A DNA stretch of 64,000 nucleotides. Source: Chitinophaga eiseniae. GTDB lineage: Bacteria > Bacteroidota > Bacteroidia > Chitinophagales > Chitinophagaceae. A program made the position numbers and the translations under genes. Below are positions 1 to 7,839 of the stretch, in pieces. The DNA lies in contig NZ_FUWZ01000001.1 in the NCBI RefSeq assembly GCF_900167135.1, forward strand, positions 1,350,336-1,414,335, given 5' to 3'. Every line of letters begins with the position of its first letter. Position 1 is the stretch's first letter. The notes under the pieces were generated by a model. That model made no database searches. It had not been told where the DNA came from and saw nothing but the letters and a program-made list of their open reading frames with translations.

Positions 1-1247
1 ATGCTTACGTGATTTTCTTTGGCGGTTTCCTGCTGCTGGGCGGACGGCTGTCCGATTTGTTTGGCGCCCGTAAGATATTTATGTGGGGCTTTGCTATTCT
101 CTCCGTCGCCTCGCTGCTGGCGGGCGTAGCGTGGTCTGAAGCTTCGCTGAACGTGGGCAGGGCGTTGCAGGGCTTGGGTTCAGCTCTGATAGCGCCGTCG
201 GCGCTGACGCTGGTGCTGACGAAATTCACCGACCCGAAAGAGCTGAACAAAGCGCTCGGTTTTTGGGGTGCTTCTGCTGCCGCCGGAGGCTCGGCGGGCG
301 TGTTTCTAGGGGGCGCTATCACACAGTGGCTGTCATGGCATTGGGTGTTCCTGATCAACATTCCTATCGGTTTGATTGTGCTGGCGCTCAGCCCTTCGCT
401 TTTGCTGAAAGGCGCGCACCGTAAAGGTAGCATCGACCTCGGTGGCGCTGTACTGGCCACTGCGGCGTTTGTACTGATGGTGTACGCTATCGTGGCAGCG
501 GAGGGCGCCGGCTGGCAATCGGTACAGACATGGGGTTTGCTTGCATTGTCGGTAGTACTGCTGATCGCTTTTGTCGCGTTACAGAAGAAACGGAAAGAAC
601 CGCTGATGCCATTATCCATTTTTAAGGCGTTTAATCTTTCTGCCGGCAACATCGTGATGGCGCTGATGGCGGCAGCCTGGATACCCTTATGGTTTTTTCT
701 GAACCTGTATTTACAGCAGGTGCTTCACTTTCCGGCTTTCAATAGCGGACTGGCATTGCTGCCGATGACGATCACCATTATGCTGTTTATGGTGATCATC
801 ACCGGAAAGCTGATGGCGAAGTTTGGTATTAAGCCTAACCTGGTGGGTGGTTTGCTGGCGTTGGCGGCGGCGTTGTTTCTTTTCAGCATGGCGCCGGTCA
901 ACGGTAGCTTTATGACGCATGTATTGCCGGCATCGTTGTTAGGCGCCGTGGGCATGTCGCTGGCTTACATCCCGGGAACGGTGGCATCCATATCCGGCGC
1001 AAAGCCGGAGGAGTCAGGGCTGGCATCCGGTCTCGTTAACACCAGTTACCAGATCGGTTCCGCATTGGGACTGGCAGTTATGGTAGCGATATCCTCGGTG
1101 AAAACCAGTGTGCTGAAAGTAGGGGAGATGAGCGACGTGGAAGCATTGAACGGCGGCTTTCAGACAGCGTTTCTGGCCGCGGCAGTGGTGAGTCTGGCAG
1201 GAGCGCTGGTGGCTGCCGGTGCGATAAAAAAGGCGCCGCAGGCGTAA
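1..1247 (+). CDS. MFS drug exporter, DHA2 type (5' truncated by window)
   Basis: This is a 14-TM-type major facilitator that would export drugs or other small molecules in exchange for protons across the inner membrane. The frame is open to the left edge (codons Ala-Tyr precede the first GTG at 9), so the N-terminus lies outside the window. What remains starts at the family's motif A region (GGRLSDLFGARKIF), continues with the motif C-like stretch GGSAGVFLGGAIT, and holds about ten further hydrophobic helices. It ends with a normal stop and a hairpin terminator 46 bp later. GC is clearly higher than in the accessory DNA further right. The family is clear; the substrate is unknown. Confidence 0.9.
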   Translation, partial: AYVIFFGGFLLLGGRLSDLFGARKIFMWGFAILSVASLLAGVAWSEASLNVGRALQGLGSALIAPSALTLVLTKFTDPKELNKALGFWGASAAAGGSAGVFLGGAITQWLSWHWVFLINIPIGLIVLALSPSLLLKGAHRKGSIDLGGAVLATAAFVLMVYAIVAAEGAGWQSVQTWGLLALSVVLLIAFVALQKKRKEPLMPLSIFKAFNLSAGNIVMALMAAAWIPLWFFLNLYLQQVLHFPAFNSGLALLPMTITIMLFMVIITGKLMAKFGIKPNLVGGLLALAAALFLFSMAPVNGSFMTHVLPASLLGAVGMSLAYIPGTVASISGAKPEESGLASGLVNTSYQIGSALGLAVMVAISSVKTSVLKVGEMSDVEALNGGFQTAFLAAAVVSLAGALVAAGAIKKAPQA

Positions 1248-1292
1248 CGATAAAAATGCTTGCCTTACAGGCAAAACGACGGAAGCGAAAAG

Positions 1293-1314
1293 GGCTGTCT
1301 TTTTTAAGACAGCC
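1293..1314. terminator. Shared intrinsic terminator
   Basis: GGCTGTCTT (1293-1301) pairs with AAGACAGCC (1306-1314). It lies between the convergent MFS gene and the hydrolase pair. Read leftwards it is followed by a short T-run (CTTTT), so it can serve both directions. Confidence 0.75.
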
Positions 1315-1344
1315 TATGCTATGTTTGGATGTGAATAAAAGAGC

Positions 1345-2280
1345 TTAGTAGTTCGCCTTCAAAAACACCCTTATCCTTTCTGCGATTTCCACCACATATT
1401 CTTCCAATGCAAAGTGACCTGTAGGGTAAAAATGTATTTCACTGTCAGGCATGTCTTTTTTGAAGGCAAGTGCTCCGGGCTTCAGGAACACGGGATCGTT
1501 TTCTCCCCAGACGATCAGCACTTTCGGTGCGAGTTTCCGCAGGGTTTGTTGCCATTGCGGATATTCCGCGATATTGAAACGATAGTCGTATTTCAGCTGG
1601 TACTGGATCTCCTTGTTGCCGGGCCTGTCCATCAGTAGTTGATCGAGCTGGTAGGCCTCCGGGGCTATCTTTGACGGATCGCTGACACCGTGGAGGTATT
1701 CAAACTTCGTGTAGTCCAGTTCGAATGCCTGGTAGACTTTAGCACGGGAGGCTTCCGTGTTTTCGTCGATGTTTTTACGGTAGGACTTCAGGATGTCGCT
1801 GAGTCCTTCTGCGTAAAGGTTGCCGTTTTGTATGATCAGGTGTTCGAGGATAGCGGGATTGCGCTGGATGATACGCATGCCTACCGGCGCGCCGTAGTCG
1901 AAAAAATACATGCTGCATTGCTGAACGCCTTTCAGCTGAAGGAATTTTTCGATGTAGCGGGAGTAGTTGTCGAACGTATAGTCGAATGCTGACATCGGTG
2001 GCATATCGCTGAACCCGAAGCCCGGGTAATCCGGCGCGAGCAGGTGAAAGTCGTCTTTCAGCAGCGGGATGAGCGTCCTGAAGTTATGGGAGGAGGAGGG
2101 AAACCCATGCAGCAATAGCAGCGCGGGTTTTGCGGGATCGCCGGCCTCCCGGTAAAAGATGTTGATACCGTCGACTTTGATGGTCCGGTGATACACCGGG
2201 TATTCTTTGGCATTGGCAGAAAGTGTGCTGATCATAAACAGGGAGATTAAAAAAGGCTGAAAGGATAAGGAGTGTTTCAT
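1345..2280 (-). CDS. Secreted alpha/beta hydrolase, epoxide hydrolase/haloalkane dehalogenase-like
   Basis: An alpha/beta-fold hydrolase of the Asp-nucleophile branch. Residues from the start at 2280: signal-like N-terminus 1-24, oxyanion motif HGFP at 58-61, nucleophile Asp128 in FFDYGAPVG (elbow where serine esterases have GxSxG), acid region WGENDPVF, and a C-terminal catalytic His in TGHFALEEY. I chose the ATG at 2280 because it begins a good signal peptide; an upstream ATG at 2370 would add 30 unlikely residues that overlap the next gene. It lies 13 bp downstream of a clear paralogue with the same motifs (2294-3181) and is probably cotranscribed with it. The two may act in different compartments. 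Substrate unknown. Confidence 0.85.
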   Translation of the reverse strand: MKHSLSFQPFLISLFMISTLSANAKEYPVYHRTIKVDGINIFYREAGDPAKPALLLLHGFPSSSHNFRTLIPLLKDDFHLLAPDYPGFGFSDMPPMSAFDYTFDNYSRYIEKFLQLKGVQQCSMYFFDYGAPVGMRIIQRNPAILEHLIIQNGNLYAEGLSDILKSYRKNIDENTEASRAKVYQAFELDYTKFEYLHGVSDPSKIAPEAYQLDQLLMDRPGNKEIQYQLKYDYRFNIAEYPQWQQTLRKLAPKVLIVWGENDPVFLKPGALAFKKDMPDSEIHFYPTGHFALEEYVVEIAERIRVFLKANY

Positions 2281-2293
2281 GTGAGGGGGGTTA

Positions 2294-3181
2294 TCATACG
2301 GTAGGCAAAGATTTGCCGGCGACTTTTTTATGGAGGAACGTTCTGATGGTGGCGGCAATTTCATCACCATGTGTTTCCAGGGCGAAGTGGCCGGTATCGA
2401 ATAAATGATATTCGAGGTTCTTCACGTCTTTTTTATAGGCTTCTGCGCCGGCTACCGGGAAAATGTAGTCGTTCTTGCCATATACGATCAGCATTTCGGG
2501 GTTGTAGGTGCGGAAGTATTCCTGCCATTTGGGATACAGGGCAACATTATGCTGATAGTCGTAAAACAGCTGAAGCTGTATGTCGTTATTACCGGGGCGC
2601 AGGATGTGACGCAGGTCATGTTCCCAGTTATCCGGGCTCACGAGGGCTGCGTCGGCAACGCCGTTGGTGTACTGCCATTTCAGGCCGTCGATGCTGTGGA
2701 AGCCTTCCAGGGCATGCGTTGTCGCTTTGTCGTCTTTGTTTTTCCAGTAGGCTTTGATGGGGTCCCAGAACTGCTCCAGTCCTTCGTCGTAGGCGCAGCC
2801 GTTTTGTACGATCAGCGAATCGATTTTTTCTGGATGGGCGGAGGCGATACGGTATCCTACAGGGGCGCCATAGTCCATCACATACAGGCTGTAGCGTTCC
2901 AGGCCAAGTTGTTCCAGTAAACCTTCCACGATGCCGGCGAAGCTGTCGAAAGAGTAGTTGAAGTCGGCCATGGGTGGTTGCGCACTTCTGCCAAATCCCG
3001 GGTAGTCGGGAGCGATCAGGTAGAAGTCATCTGCCAGCTGCTGCAGCAGGTGGCGGTACATATGGGAAGAGGTGGGGTATCCATGCAGTAATACCAGGGC
3101 TGGTTTACCTTTCTGACCAGCTTCCCTGTAGAAGATCTCAATTCCGTTTATCAGGGTGGTGTTGTGTCTTACGGTATTCAT
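2294..3181 (-). CDS. Cytoplasmic alpha/beta hydrolase, epoxide hydrolase/haloalkane dehalogenase-like
   Basis: Close paralogue of the next gene in the operon. It has HGYP at residues 33-36, putative nucleophile Asp103 in VMDYGAPVG, acid region YGKNDYIF and a C-terminal His in TGHFALETH. Unlike its neighbour it has no signal peptide, so the pair looks like a duplication in which one copy became exported. The promoter region at 3182-3248 holds a palindrome that recurs upstream of the adjacent tetR gene, so repression by that regulator is likely. Enzyme class is well supported; whether it is an epoxide hydrolase, dehalogenase or another C-X hydrolase cannot be read from the sequence. Confidence 0.87.
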   Translation of the reverse strand: MNTVRHNTTLINGIEIFYREAGQKGKPALVLLHGYPTSSHMYRHLLQQLADDFYLIAPDYPGFGRSAQPPMADFNYSFDSFAGIVEGLLEQLGLERYSLYVMDYGAPVGYRIASAHPEKIDSLIVQNGCAYDEGLEQFWDPIKAYWKNKDDKATTHALEGFHSIDGLKWQYTNGVADAALVSPDNWEHDLRHILRPGNNDIQLQLFYDYQHNVALYPKWQEYFRTYNPEMLIVYGKNDYIFPVAGAEAYKKDVKNLEYHLFDTGHFALETHGDEIAATIRTFLHKKVAGKSLPTV

Positions 3182-3211
3182 GATATTTTGTTTTAAGTTT
3201 AATTTATTTTA

Positions 3212-3229
3212 TTACCGAACGTTCTGTAA
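3212..3229. promoter_or_regulatory. Predicted TetR operator, hydrolase promoter
   Basis: TTACCGAACGTTCTGTAA is an 18-bp palindrome centred on AACGTT with one asymmetric pair. The same palindrome (TTACCAAACGTTCGGTAA) lies upstream of the neighbouring tetR gene at 3840-3857. Its position between the hydrolase start (3181) and the tetR stop fits a repressor site. Confidence 0.75.
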
Positions 3230-3248
3230 AATTATGATGAAAAAAATT

Positions 3249-3812
3249 TTACTCGTTGATGAAAAGCTGTTTCAGATCTGTCAGCGCTTTATGAAACTGG
3301 GTCGGATCGCCCAGGCCTTTGGCCAGTACCAGGCTGCCTTGCACCTGGATAAGCGACTGTCTTGCTTTGGCTTTAGCCTGTGCGGTGCTGAGGCCCATTT
3401 CAACGCCAAGTACGGTAAAAGCATCGAGCCATAGATGCATGGCCTTACTGATTTCATCGCCCAGCACTACCAGGCCTGAATCGAGGGAAAGCGCATTAAG
3501 GATACAGGTCTTTTCACCATTGTGATACACCTGCCGGATGTGTTGTATAGCCCTTTGTAATTTAGTCGCAGGTGCTACGCCCTTCTCTGTCAGCACCAGG
3601 TAGATGTTTTCCCGGATCCATTCGTGTATAAAAAGAAGCACGGTAATGGCGATTTCGTTTTTTCCGCCGGGAAACCGGTGGTAGAGACTCGCTTTCTGCA
3701 GGCCGCTGGCTTTGGCCAGATCGTTGAGACTGGCGCCCTCAAACCCTTTGGATTGAAGTACGGACATCAGTCCTTCTATCAGCCTTGCATCATCTATTTT
3801 TTGCGGTCTCAT
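3249..3812 (-). CDS. TetR/AcrR family transcriptional repressor
   Basis: A 187-residue one-component repressor. The N-terminal helix-turn-helix is typical (GFEGASLNDLAKASGLQKASLYHRFPGGKNEI, about residues 23-53); the C-terminal half is the variable ligand-binding and dimer domain. It sits directly upstream of, and in the same direction as, the two hydrolase genes. Near-identical palindromes precede both its own start and the hydrolase promoter, so autoregulation and ligand-relieved repression of the hydrolases is the simplest reading. The inducer is unknown but is probably related to the hydrolase substrate. Confidence 0.9.
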   Translation of the reverse strand: MRPQKIDDARLIEGLMSVLQSKGFEGASLNDLAKASGLQKASLYHRFPGGKNEIAITVLLFIHEWIRENIYLVLTEKGVAPATKLQRAIQHIRQVYHNGEKTCILNALSLDSGLVVLGDEISKAMHLWLDAFTVLGVEMGLSTAQAKAKARQSLIQVQGSLVLAKGLGDPTQFHKALTDLKQLFINE

Positions 3813-3839
3813 GGAACAAAGGTAGGGGAATATTTTTAA

Positions 3840-3857
3840 TTACCAAACGTTCGGTAA
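3840..3857. promoter_or_regulatory. Predicted TetR operator, autoregulatory
   Basis: TTACCAAACGTTCGGTAA lies 28 bp upstream of the tetR start. It matches the hydrolase operator at 3212-3229 at 16 of 18 positions and has the same central AACGTT. Confidence 0.75.
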
Positions 3858-4043
3858 AATAATTCCAGGAAATATTTTTCACCTGGAGGGATAAACGATG
3901 TGCTATTTAAATTGCTGAAAGATAATATATATTTACCCGGATATTTTAAGCGCTTTAAACAGTGAGGATAAATATGCCCTGCCCGCCGAAGGAGAAATTT
4001 CCGGAGCTCCGGCGATCGCCTGGGAAGATTTAATAATGGTCTG

Positions 4044-4847
4044 ATGGAAGTTCAGTTTTATAAGCCGTTGCATGAAACATTGAAGCAATACATTGAAGGC
4101 TTTTACTTTATAAAGAAGAGAGAAATCACTGCGCCGGTAAAATACCAGACTTTCCCGAATAACTACTGCATCGCTGCCGTTTACCAGCATACGGACCTGG
4201 AACTGACGCAAAACAGCATTACCGTGTCGGCCGCTAAACACGATAATATCAGCGCCAGCCTGGTGAGCCGGTATGTAAGGCCTATTGAGATCGTACAATA
4301 TGCGGTGACGGATGAAATTACCATTTATTTCAAGCCGCTGGGGATAAACCAGTTTATTGACGATGTCCGGCAGTTGTTCAAAGAAGGCATTACCCGTTTT
4401 AATCCTTTTGTGGACTACCGGGATACCATGAATACCATTTTTAATACCCCTGACAGACATTCCCAGATCAGCCAGCTGGAAAGCTACTGGCTTTCAAAAT
4501 TAATAATGAAAGATTTTTCCTTCATGGAACAGCTCCTCGCGGATGTCGTGTCAGATGTAAAAATTAGTGACATCGCGCGAAAGCACAGTATATCGAGACA
4601 ATATCTGAACAGGGTTTTTGTCAGCCACATAGGAAAGTCGCCCGCAGAGTTCAGGAAAATACACCGGTTCAGAAACTCGATTGCTGAAAAACAAAAAGCA
4701 GGTAGCCTGACAGCATTATCCCATCTTACGCAGTTCTACGACCAGTCTCATTTCATCCGGGATTTTAAGGGTTTTACGCATTTTACACCCTCCGATTTTT
4801 TCAGTAAAGTAGATACCGAAAAGGAGAATGTATGGTTCGTTTTTTAG
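4044..4847 (+). CDS. AraC-family transcriptional regulator
   Basis: A 267-residue regulator with an N-terminal sensing domain of the DUF6597 kind (EVQFYKPLHETLKQYIEGFYF near the start) and a C-terminal double helix-turn-helix: first HTH around KISDIARKHSISRQYLNRVF, second around FYDQSHFIRDFKGFTHFTPSDF. It is transcribed away from the tetR gene and stands alone. Targets and ligand cannot be read from the sequence. Confidence 0.87.
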   Translation: MEVQFYKPLHETLKQYIEGFYFIKKREITAPVKYQTFPNNYCIAAVYQHTDLELTQNSITVSAAKHDNISASLVSRYVRPIEIVQYAVTDEITIYFKPLGINQFIDDVRQLFKEGITRFNPFVDYRDTMNTIFNTPDRHSQISQLESYWLSKLIMKDFSFMEQLLADVVSDVKISDIARKHSISRQYLNRVFVSHIGKSPAEFRKIHRFRNSIAEKQKAGSLTALSHLTQFYDQSHFIRDFKGFTHFTPSDFFSKVDTEKENVWFVF

Positions 4848-4913
4848 CCTGGTTTACATTTGTACAATTCTACTTCCTCACATTGCTGTTTCTTTGTACT
4901 AAAATATTAGTAT

Positions 4914-5753
4914 ATGAAATTGTATGTAGCCCTGTCTATAGCGCTGATGTGCCTCACCGGCGGTGTGAATGCGCAGCAACAGAAAGAGACACTGTTGATT
5001 GGCGTATTCCATTTTAATAACCCGGGCGCTGATCTGGCCAAATCAGAGGATTTTGATGTAATGAGTAAAAAATCCCAACAGGAGCTGGCACAGATAACAG
5101 ATCATATCAGGAAGTTCCGGCCCGATAAAATATTTGTGGAATGGGACTATAATGATCAAATGGCGTTGGATACGCTATATGACCTGTACCAGAAAGACGC
5201 TTATTTTGACTATGTACAGACTAAGTTTCCGAAAAGTAAATTCTATCTGCAGAATGAAATATTTCAGCTGGCTTTCAGGGCGGGTAAAAAGGCCGGCCTG
5301 CAAAAGATACATGCGATAGATTACCAGATGGACTGGCCATATGACAGTCTGCAATCAGCCATAAAAAAGGCTGGTCAAACGACTTTGCAACAGGAGATAG
5401 ACGCGCAGATAAAGCAGGTTGGCGAAGAGGATAACGCTCTGAGAAAGAAACTTTCCCTTACGCAGCTGCTACTGGAGAAGAACACCGCGGCTAACAGGAA
5501 CGCTAATCTGGGGCTCTACATCACCCTGCTGAACAAAGGCGGCGCTTTGCATGACTTTACCGGCGCCGACGTGGTAAACGCCTGGTATAAACGGAACCTT
5601 TATATGTATTCGCTGGTGCAGAAACTCACCGAAGCAAAAGATGAACGGGTGATGATCGTGGTCGGCGCCGGCCATGCAGCTGTCTTTAAGCACTTCATTG
5701 ACATGGACCAGCGAAGCAAAGTCGTTGAACTCAGTGAGGTACTGAAAAACTAA
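4914..5753 (+). CDS. Exported TraB/PrgY-like protein (DUF5694 family)
   Basis: A 279-residue protein with an N-terminal signal peptide (about residues 1-20, cleavage near VNAQQ). The mature part begins with GVFHFNNPGAD and ends with VMIVVGAGHAAVFKHFI, the paired motifs of TraB/DUF5694 proteins (GxxH near the start, GxxH near the end), probably metal-binding. It is likely periplasmic or surface-located. The function of the family is not established. It follows the AraC gene after 66 bp and is convergent with the cupin gene. Confidence 0.75.
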   Translation: MKLYVALSIALMCLTGGVNAQQQKETLLIGVFHFNNPGADLAKSEDFDVMSKKSQQELAQITDHIRKFRPDKIFVEWDYNDQMALDTLYDLYQKDAYFDYVQTKFPKSKFYLQNEIFQLAFRAGKKAGLQKIHAIDYQMDWPYDSLQSAIKKAGQTTLQQEIDAQIKQVGEEDNALRKKLSLTQLLLEKNTAANRNANLGLYITLLNKGGALHDFTGADVVNAWYKRNLYMYSLVQKLTEAKDERVMIVVGAGHAAVFKHFIDMDQRSKVVELSEVLKN

Positions 5754-5761
5754 CGTAGCTG

Positions 5762-6100
5762 TTATTGAAGGAAGTCACCGTCAATGATCAGCAGTTTTAC
5801 CCCGGATTCCGTGCTGGAGCGATGATTACTCAGGTCATCGGAAACGACGTAGGTCATACCCTGGTTTAATACGAACTGTTCTCCGTTATCCAGTTCGCTG
5901 ACGAAGCTGCCTTCCAGGCAATGTACAATATGTCCCTTGCTGCACCAGTGGTCCGCAAGGTATCCCGGAGAATAGGTGACGATCCGCAGGCGTAAGCCCG
6001 GTAGTTGGAGGGTTTGCCATAAGGCGCTGCCGGTGATGCCGGGATGGGTGGTGGGGGAGATGGTGCTCCAGTCGATGCACTGAAAAGGATGTTTCATCAT
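5762..6100 (-). CDS. Small cupin-fold protein (DHCW-motif type)
   Basis: A single-domain cupin of about 112 residues. The strand motif LADHWCSKGHIVHCLEGSF matches the small 'DHCW motif' cupins; it carries His residues that could bind a metal. The start is set at 6100 (two adjacent Met codons at 6100 and 6097) because the family begins just before PFQCIDWS; longer starts would run through a hairpin at 6112-6140. It ends 9 bp from the convergent DUF5694 gene. Function unknown; this fold serves enzymes and small-molecule sensors alike. Confidence 0.75.
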   Translation of the reverse strand: MMKHPFQCIDWSTISPTTHPGITGSALWQTLQLPGLRLRIVTYSPGYLADHWCSKGHIVHCLEGSFVSELDNGEQFVLNQGMTYVVSDDLSNHRSSTESGVKLLIIDGDFLQ

Positions 6101-6111
6101 ATAAAAATACA

Positions 6112-6140
6112 AAAGTCCGGCTGTCATACAGCCAGACTTT
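6112..6140 (-). terminator. Hairpin terminator upstream of cupin gene
   Basis: AAAGTC-GGCTGT pairs with ACAGCC-GACTTT around a CAT loop with one mismatch. On the minus strand it is followed by TTTTGTATTTTTAT, so it probably ends leftward transcription from the hxlR gene before the cupin gene begins. Confidence 0.6.
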
Positions 6141-6157
6141 AACACCGGGGCCTTTTA

Positions 6158-6727
6158 TTGGCGTGTACCTGGTTCCCCGTGCCGGATATTTTGATACAGG
6201 TCTTCACTCATACCGGATTTCCAATACACCGTGGCGCTTACATTTGTTGCGCCGCCGGGTCTTTGCTGCCGCAGCGCAATACCATTTTGTTCATCACCTT
6301 TGTCGTGATCCTGTTTACCCTGATTGTACAGGGGCTTACATTACCGACGCTGCTCACCAAACTGAATCCACAACATGCGGACCATGACAACGAGCGGGAA
6401 TTGAACGCGCTGCTCACAGAACGTTCCATACAGTTTCTGGACGGATATTCCGGTAGCGACGGGGTACATGTCAAAATGAAGGAAAAACTGACTAGGACGT
6501 ATGCGCAGTTGCAAAAGGAGAATGCGCTCACAGCGGAAAGCGACCGGCAGCAGTCGGCATGGTTGAAAGATTATCTCGAAATGGAGTTGAAGGTCATCGC
6601 AGATCAGCGGACCGCGTTGATCAGGCTACATAAGGAAGGGAAGTTCTTCCTGGAGGCCATACGCCTAAAGGAAACGGAACTGGATTTCTGGATATCCACT
6701 GTTTACCATGAGTTAAGCAGGTTGTGA
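6158..6727 (+). pseudogene. Remnant of a CPA1-type Na+/H+ antiporter
   Basis: Only the last transmembrane helix and cytoplasmic tail survive. RNTILFITFVVILFTLIVQGLTLPTLL is the conserved end of NhaP-type antiporters, followed by their usual charged tail (ERELNALLTERSIQFLD to LDFWISTVYHELSRL). Upstream the frame decays: the segment that should encode the GMRGVVSLAAALS-type helix is scrambled between frames, and the first ~300 residues are missing. No credible start or promoter is visible. The tail overlaps the end of the convergent hxlR gene by 15 bp. I infer a deletion remnant, not a functional gene. Confidence 0.75.
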
Positions 6728-7081
6728 TATCTTTCCTGTAATCCTTTTTTTATGCTTTAAGCCCCAGTTTCCCAGCACGGCTATTACTTCTTTCAACGTT
6801 TCCGCATACTCGGTAGGCAGGTATTCCACCACTACCGGCGTCTGATCGGCTTTTACCACTCTTTTCAGCAGTCCGTTCAGTTCCAGTGATTTTAGTTCTG
6901 ACGATAATACCCTTGCAGAAATACCTTCAATGGCACGCTGTAATTCGTTGAAACGATGATAGCCGGTGACCAGGGCAATCATAATACGCAGCTTCCATTT
7001 GCCTCCGAGCACGTAGATCGCATCTTCCACGGAAGCCAGATGGGTGGCACATTCCACCTGGCGTGTATCTGTTTTCTCCAT
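6713..7081 (-). CDS. HxlR-family redox/aldehyde-responsive regulator
   Basis: A 122-residue winged-helix regulator. It has the family hallmark CATHLASVEDAIYVLGGKWKLRIMIAL near the N-terminus, with a Cys at about residue 11 where thiol-sensing members have theirs, followed by the recognition region FNELQRAIEGISARVLSSELKSLE. It is divergent from the azoreductase gene at 7191, with tandem repeated sequence between them, so it is the likely regulator of that gene. The signal is probably a quinone, azo compound or electrophile (inference from family members). Confidence 0.9.
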   Translation of the reverse strand: MEKTDTRQVECATHLASVEDAIYVLGGKWKLRIMIALVTGYHRFNELQRAIEGISARVLSSELKSLELNGLLKRVVKADQTPVVVEYLPTEYAETLKEVIAVLGNWGLKHKKRITGKISQPA

Positions 7082-7109
7082 ATGCTTAATGCGGTTTAAA
7101 TAACAAAAA

Positions 7110-7144
7110 GGTTACTACTAACCTTTGGTATACTACTAACCTTT
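7110..7144. promoter_or_regulatory. Tandem HxlR operator repeats
   Basis: TACTACTAACCTTT occurs twice, at 7113-7126 and 7131-7144, 18 bp apart. The first copy lies in the dyad GGTTACTACTAACC (7110-7123). They sit between the divergent hxlR and azoreductase genes, and a TAGTTTTG -7-like box follows at 7161-7168. Confidence 0.6.
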
Positions 7145-7190
7145 TGTTAGCGAATGTAGGTAGTTTTGGTTTGTCAAACTGCAAAAAAAT

Positions 7191-7799
7191 ATGAAAAAGA
7201 TACTCCACATTATTTCAAGCCCGAGAACGGAAGCCTCCGTCAGCAGAAAATTAGGAACTGCTATCGTAGAGAAGATAAAAGAAAAGCATGGCGACTGCAT
7301 CGTGACGGTGCGTGATCTCGCTAAGGCGCCACCGCCTCACCTCGACGAGTCTCACATTCAGTCTTTTTTCACACCCGCTGAAAACCGGACAGCAGAGCAG
7401 CTGGATAATATCCGGTATTCAGATGACGCGATCAGAGAGCTGCTGGATGCAGATATCCTGGTTGTAGAAACACCGATGTATAACTTTGCTGTTACTTCTA
7501 CCCTGAAGGCTTATTTCGACCATATTACCAGGGTGGGCATCACCTTTAAGTATACGGGGAAAGGGTTGTTGCCCGAGGGGTTGCTGAAAGACAAGCAGGG
7601 ATATATCGCTACTACGTCGGGTGGTATTTATTCGGAAGGTGCGTTGAAAACCTATGATTTTGCGGAACCTTATGTCCGTTCCTTTCTTACTTTAATTGGC
7701 GTTGATGTGGCCGGTGTTTTCAGGGCCGAAGGGCAGGCGGTGATAGGGCCCGAGGCGGCGCTGGAGAACGGGGAGGGGAGTATAGCGATAGCGGTGTGA
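7191..7799 (+). CDS. azoR: FMN-dependent NADH-azoreductase
   Basis: A flavodoxin-fold quinone/azo reductase of 202 residues, close to the ~200 usual for AzoR. The N-terminal loop ISSPRTEASVSRKL binds the FMN phosphate. The motif PMYNFAVTSTLKAYFDHITRVGITFKYT is the strongly conserved flavin- and dimer-contact region, and TTSGGIYS follows. It would reduce quinones, azo dyes or nitro compounds with NAD(P)H in the cytoplasm. It is divergent from hxlR with shared operator repeats, a common pairing. A strong hairpin terminator follows at 7804-7832. Confidence 0.9.
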   Translation: MKKILHIISSPRTEASVSRKLGTAIVEKIKEKHGDCIVTVRDLAKAPPPHLDESHIQSFFTPAENRTAEQLDNIRYSDDAIRELLDADILVVETPMYNFAVTSTLKAYFDHITRVGITFKYTGKGLLPEGLLKDKQGYIATTSGGIYSEGALKTYDFAEPYVRSFLTLIGVDVAGVFRAEGQAVIGPEAALENGEGSIAIAV

Positions 7800-7803
7800 A
7801 AGT

Positions 7804-7832
7804 AACGTTCCTGAGACTTTCTCAGGAACGTT
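7804..7832. terminator. Bidirectional terminator between azoR and amidohydrolase
   Basis: AACGTTCCTGAGA (7804-7816) and TCTCAGGAACGTT (7820-7832) form a perfect 13-bp stem with a three-base loop. T residues follow on the plus strand. It separates two convergent genes. Confidence 0.85.
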
Positions 7833-7839
7833 TTGAGCG

